This document shows positions 60,732-64,000 of a stretch of DNA of 64,000 nt, in pieces. The position numbers and the translations under genes were made by a program. Source of the stretch: Brachionus manjavacas (Eukaryota; Rotifera; Eurotatoria; Ploima; Brachionidae); the NCBI GenBank assembly GCA_019054805.1, contig JAHQIY010000004.1, positions 6,510,001 through 6,574,000 of the forward strand, written 5' to 3'. Under the pieces are notes generated by a model. The model was given only the letters and a program-made list of their open reading frames with translations, did no database searches and was not told the DNA's origin. Each line of letters opens with the position of its first letter. Within the stretch, counting starts at the first letter, position 1.

Positions 60732-62294
60732 ATGATTATTAATATAATCAAACATCTCAAAAACTTACATTTTAACCTTATTTTTTTCCTAGATATGATA
60801 GAGGAAAACAATTCGAAAACAAATTATCTGCAAAATAAAAATTATGTCAAAAGCATTTTACGAATTTTTAAATTCAAAATAACTATTAAAATAATAATTA
60901 TACTTTTGATAATCAATATATTTATAAGCCTTTCAATACTATGCCAGCAATCGAATTTGAAAATTTTTTACAAAAAATACTGCATACATGACGAGTACAT
61001 CTATGACGAAAAAGATCTATTAAACTCACTAAACTCGCTCCGTTTGTACAATAAAATAAGCTTAAAACGAACCAAGAGGCCCGCATTGCTCACAAATGAT
61101 TTAAATTCCGATTTTAAGCTTGACAAGTATTTGATTACAGACTTGAAAACAAGTGGGTTCAAGCTGGGTAGTTTTTATGAACCAAGAATATTGGTAAACA
61201 ATGAGAAAAGATGCATTAAAAAAAATGACACAATTTTAATAGTATGCCTTATCCATTCTCATAAAAATAACTATTTGAGACGCAAGGCCATGCGGGACAC
61301 ATGGCTCACCATGAATGAAATACGACTCTCTCAGCTTACCAATATAACATATTTTAAATACCAAAAAATACAGATCGAGCATTTGTTTATAATTGGAGGC
61401 GGTAATGAAAATGATACTTTTTTGACCATAAAATCAGAATCGAACCTGTACCAAGATATTATAGTTATAGACACGGTGGATAATTATAAGAATCTAATTT
61501 ATAAGCACTTGACAGTGGTGAATTGGGTGCTTAAGTACTGCTCGAAAGCAACTTTTGTAATGAAAATAGATGACGATGTATTCGTCAATATAAAGTCACT
61601 GAGCAAGCACTTGGTGGAAAAATTTTCCATAGAACCAAAGCCGCCAAAGTTCATTTATTGTAATATAAACGAAATGGCTTATCCGATGCGCAAAAATGCT
61701 TCCAAATGGTATGTGGATGCACACACGTATCCGTTCACTCTGTATCCAAAATACTGTGAAGGCTTTGCATACATAACAAATGTAGCAACTATGAAGTTGA
61801 TGCGTGAACAGAGCAAAATAATTCCGCGATTCTGGATTGATGATGTGTATTTTACGGGTCTTTTGTTACACGGGTTACCTGGCATAAAATGGTTCGACTT
61901 CAAAAATGAACTTAAATGGTCGTACTACGATTTCTGGGATCTTGGAAATACTCTCAAAATTTATGAGTTGTACGCCAAATTTCTGAAATTTTTTAAAATC
62001 AGTGCCATTGATTTTTATTTATCAGATTTTTTTGTTGTTTTGCATTCGCAATTAGATAATAAAGAGATAAATTATAACTTTATTCCAATAGGGTCTAATT
62101 TAATTCCGTTGATTAGTAAAACTTGGAATTTTAGTAAAAAAGAAAGCTTAGAATTTTTTAAATGTTTGAATAATAAGAAAAACTTTTTAAGTGTAAATTG
62201 TTCAAGTTTATTACCGTCAAATGAAAACAAAACATTTTTGTATATTAATTTTTATGAATTTTGTATTAATTTATGGAAAAAAACTATTGCTTAG
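60732..62294 (+). CDS. beta-1,3-galactosyltransferase-family (GT31) Golgi enzyme
   Basis: A single exon of 520 residues from ATG 60732. A TTTTTTTCCTAG just before ATG 60795 (residue 22) looks like a splice acceptor, so the translated form may begin MIEENNSK. Type II topology: a Lys-rich cytoplasmic tail, then an anchor IIIILLIINIFISLSIL (about 54-70). GT31 motifs follow in order: NYLRRKAMRDTWL, EHLFIIGG, NYKNLIYKHLTVVNWVLKYC, the metal-binding FVMKIDDDVFVN (DDD 280-282), YPFTLYPKYCEGFAYI and WIDDVYFTGLL in place of the usual EDVYxTG. About 120 residues extend beyond the normal domain end, with N-glycosylation sites and Cys near the C-terminus. The family transfers Gal, GlcNAc or GalNAc in beta-1,3 linkage; the specific acceptor is not predictable. 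Confidence 0.9.
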   Translation: MIINIIKHLKNLHFNLIFFLDMIEENNSKTNYLQNKNYVKSILRIFKFKITIKIIIILLIINIFISLSILCQQSNLKIFYKKYCIHDEYIYDEKDLLNSLNSLRLYNKISLKRTKRPALLTNDLNSDFKLDKYLITDLKTSGFKLGSFYEPRILVNNEKRCIKKNDTILIVCLIHSHKNNYLRRKAMRDTWLTMNEIRLSQLTNITYFKYQKIQIEHLFIIGGGNENDTFLTIKSESNLYQDIIVIDTVDNYKNLIYKHLTVVNWVLKYCSKATFVMKIDDDVFVNIKSLSKHLVEKFSIEPKPPKFIYCNINEMAYPMRKNASKWYVDAHTYPFTLYPKYCEGFAYITNVATMKLMREQSKIIPRFWIDDVYFTGLLLHGLPGIKWFDFKNELKWSYYDFWDLGNTLKIYELYAKFLKFFKISAIDFYLSDFFVVLHSQLDNKEINYNFIPIGSNLIPLISKTWNFSKKESLEFFKCLNNKKNFLSVNCSSLLPSNENKTFLYINFYEFCINLWKKTIA

Positions 62295-62849
62295 ATTATT
62301 TTGTTATGTTATGATGGATTTTTTTTCCCTGTAAATAAATTAATTTTTTTTTTATAATCTTAGATTTGATTAAGATTAAAATTTGATGAAAATTGTAAAA
62401 ATTATTATTTAAATTTTGATTATTTTTTTTCAATCTGGTAATAAAATTTTTTTCAAAAAAAATTTTTGTTCTGATAATTTTTTTAATTTTTGTGAGTATT
62501 TTGACCACAATTTTTTGATGCTTATTTATTTCATATTTCTTTCATATCCGCCATAATAAGGCAATTTAAAATTTTTGTTCAATTTTCAATTTGCTCTTTT
62601 TGCCCAAAAATTTCAAATGCGCAATTTGATTGCATTGCGTATTTGCAATTTTTTTTGCATTGAAATTTGAAAGCGATCAATTAATGGACTGACAAAAAAA
62701 AATAAATTTTACTGACTAAAAAGACTCAATCTACTGAAAAAAAAACTTATCCTTTAAAATAGATTTTATTGATATACAGTGCAGTGAATTATTAAATAGT
62801 CATCTCAATATATATTATTATAAATACAATACAATATTACAATATATAC
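62295..62849. other. spacer between GT31 gene and LTR element
   Basis: GT31 3' UTR with AATAAA-like signals (TGTAAATAAAT at about 62332), then A/T-rich sequence ending in a TA-rich stretch into which the LTR element inserted. Confidence 0.45.
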
Positions 62850-63060
62850 TGTAATAAACCAATTCCTTCGCCACCTCGACGAATAGTAACTTAACATTCG
62901 TCGAGTTCTAAACGTTGAGAGTGTGCACATCTACACTCTCACTATAAAATGAGATTGTTTTTTTGTGATAAAGTAGATGAGTAATAAAGTGTTTTCTCCC
63001 CCATTTAACGTTTCTCATTTACCCCAGCGGCCTTCTCGGCCAAAATCCCCATCCATTACA
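62850..63060 (+). repeat. 5' LTR (211 bp)
   Basis: It begins TGTAAT and ends ATTACA, a 6-bp inverted terminal pair. It holds a TATAAAA (62943-62949) and, 34 bp on, an AATAAA (62983-62988), as expected for U3/R. Two perfect hairpins (62875-62905 and 62916-62941) lie just upstream of the TATA box. The 3' LTR is not in the window, so the boundaries rest on these signals alone. Confidence 0.8.
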
Positions 63061-63061
63061 T

Positions 63062-63077
63062 TGGTGCCCCAAGTGAG
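63062..63077 (+). other. primer-binding site of the LTR element
   Basis: TGGTGCCCCAAGTGAG begins one base after the LTR and starts with TGG, complementary to a tRNA CCA end. It implies a primer tRNA ending GGGGCACCA with a GCCCCAA acceptor. A tRNA-Arg(CCU)-type primer would be similar, but this is a guess. The local tRNA-Gly does not match. Confidence 0.7.
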
Positions 63078-63143
63078 TCTCAGACTATATTTGCCCTGAG
63101 AAACTCTTGTCAATGCTTTCTTCGTTAGGACATAATTTCATCG

Positions 63144-63420
63144 TAAGTCACGGACCTTCTACGGGGCGCAGACAAATTAATCCTAAGTCGCGGACTCATG
63201 GGGCGCAGGTTAATTTGTCAGAAGTCGCGATGCCCAGAAGGGTCCACTCAGACATCACATTTTCAGCATACAGATAGGACCAGGGAACGATGCTATCTGT
63301 CATTCTAGCAGTAAGTCGCGTTCCCAAAAGCGGGGTGCAGACTAATTAGTCCTAAGTCGCGGACCTATGAGGCGCAGATTAATTTGTCATAAGTCGCGTT
63401 CCCGAAACGGGGTGCATGCA
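63144..63420 (+). repeat. duplicated leader repeats (TAAGTCGCG units) of the LTR element
   Basis: Six units beginning TAAGTCGCG (or close variants) start at 63144, 63184, 63221, 63312, 63353 and 63390. The spacing 40, 37, 91, 41, 37 shows a block of three units duplicated at a period of about 169 bp. Units contain GGGGCGCAG/GGGGTGCAG and TTCCC...GGGG pairs that could form RNA hairpins. They lie between the primer site and the first reading frame. Confidence 0.85.
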
Positions 63421-63617
63421 GAATTGATTATATACACATTACAGACATAGCGATGCATAGCTAAGTCTTACATTCACACACACTATATTTAATAACACGT
63501 TTTCACATTATATAAAACGTTGTTTGGGGGTGGAATTATTATTCATTCTCAAAACGCACATTGTTAAAAAGTCAATCAACACTCAACCAAGTGGATCCAT
63601 TTTAATCGAAGCCAAGA

Positions 63618-64000
63618 TGGGCCTATGGGATATTTTGAAAGTGATAACACATCAGGAACAAGAATCAGGAATAACAAAACGTATAATAAAATTTATTGAA
63701 ACAAGCATAGCACAAATAACTCCATGCATGAACCGGTGCTGGTGCCTGATCAATGACAACGTCCTGATGTCAACGTTTGTGGCAATCATAACAATAATTA
63801 TCATGATAATGTGGACAACTATTTTGAGTTACAAGAGACAAAAGAACAACAACTTCACCTTCGTCTGTAATAACCAAAACAACAACGCAACGAGCCAACT
63901 ACCTACAGCGCTTCCTGTGTTAAACGGTACAACCGCGGTGTCTGCAGCGCCAACGTTATCAAACCGCACACTAACACACCAAAGTAGAAATTACTACCAA
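63618..64000 (+). CDS. first ORF of the LTR element: predicted membrane protein, partial
   Basis: From ATG 63618 (AAGATGG context) the frame is open for 127 codons to the window edge. The N-terminus MGLWDILK has a glycine at position 2. A CMNRCWC cluster lies near residue 40. It is followed by one strong hydrophobic segment (TFVAIITIIIMIMWTTIL, about 54-71) and the basic stop-transfer SYKRQK, then an Asn/Thr/Ala-rich region. No Gag zinc knuckle or capsid motif appears in the visible part. It occupies the gag position but does not look like an ordinary Gag N-terminus. It could be a membrane-anchored Gag or an additional ORF. Confidence 0.65.

Larger units (their letters stand above)
62850..64000 (+). 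mobile_element. LTR retrotransposon, 5' part only (runs off the window)
   Basis: A 211-bp LTR, a primer-binding-site-like sequence directly after it, a GC-richer repeated leader and an open reading frame continuing past the edge. Composition changes abruptly at the LTR: the leader and frame are visibly richer in G+C than the neighbouring DNA. Integrase/RT order lies outside, so the superfamily (Gypsy, BEL or other) cannot be stated. Confidence 0.85.

Noticed and set aside
62850..63077. tRNA-Gly at 4717-4787 as primer for the LTR element
   Set aside because: Its 3' end would require a TGGTGCACTGG site; the element has TGGTGCCCCAAG, matching only the first six bases.

Overview
The window is AT-rich (by eye about three quarters A+T), intron-bearing nuclear DNA from an invertebrate animal. 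Introns are mostly 45-60 bp, the long spacers are nearly featureless A/T-rich sequence, and every recognisable gene is metazoan: a SOHLH-type bHLH factor, WDR18, core histones, a glutathione peroxidase, a Mut-7/EXD3 nuclease, a BNIP3-type mitophagy receptor, two Golgi glycosyltransferases and a class A GPCR. A small AT-rich protostome such as a monogonont rotifer would fit, but nothing in the sequence fixes the taxon.

Layout. 0.2-1.5 kb: bHLH gene (+, 4 exons). 4.7 kb: tRNA-Gly(GCC) (-). 5.2-6.7 kb: wdr18 (-, 7 exons). 8.3-10.4 kb: a decayed MULE transposon that carries a separate 203-bp inverted-repeat element. 10.8-10.9 kb: LINE 3' end. 11.7-13.9 kb: histone trio H4(-), H2A(-), H2B(+). 15.1-15.8 kb: Cys-type glutathione peroxidase (-). 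16.5-22.2 kb: a 13-exon exd3/mut-7 gene (+) with a Tc1/mariner relic in its largest intron. 22.3-22.9 kb: LINE fragment (-). 23.4-25.0 kb: BNIP3 homologue (-). 25-34 kb: a gene desert with one less AT-rich island. 34.2-35.1 kb: unrecognised lysine-rich protein (+). 37.4-39.1 kb: beta-1,4-galactosyltransferase-family gene (-). 40.9-44.3 kb: a CR1/Jockey-like LINE flanked by near-identical 185-bp direct repeats. 51.1-52.8 kb: intronless GPCR (+). 53.7-56.8 kb: a mariner-type MITE, a LINE relic and two foldback structures. 60.7-62.3 kb: beta-1,3-galactosyltransferase-family gene (+). 62.85 kb to the edge: the 5' end of an LTR retroelement.

The genes do not form an operon or a single pathway. wdr18 (rRNA processing), the histones and the exd3/mut-7 nuclease are nuclear housekeeping or RNA functions. 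The GPX and BNIP3 homologue act in redox and mitochondrial quality control. The two glycosyltransferases are Golgi type II membrane enzymes about 22 kb apart.

The most unusual items are mobile-element related. The terminal LTR element has two perfect hairpins in its LTR, a duplicated hairpin-rich leader and a first reading frame that encodes a membrane-spanning protein. The 41-44 kb LINE has a 185-bp target duplication and a 149-bp patch copied from 2.3 kb away. Several LINE ends share a hairpin-plus-AT-tail architecture.

Exon boundaries are my own reading of splice sites, reading frame and family similarity. No alignment or database search was run.
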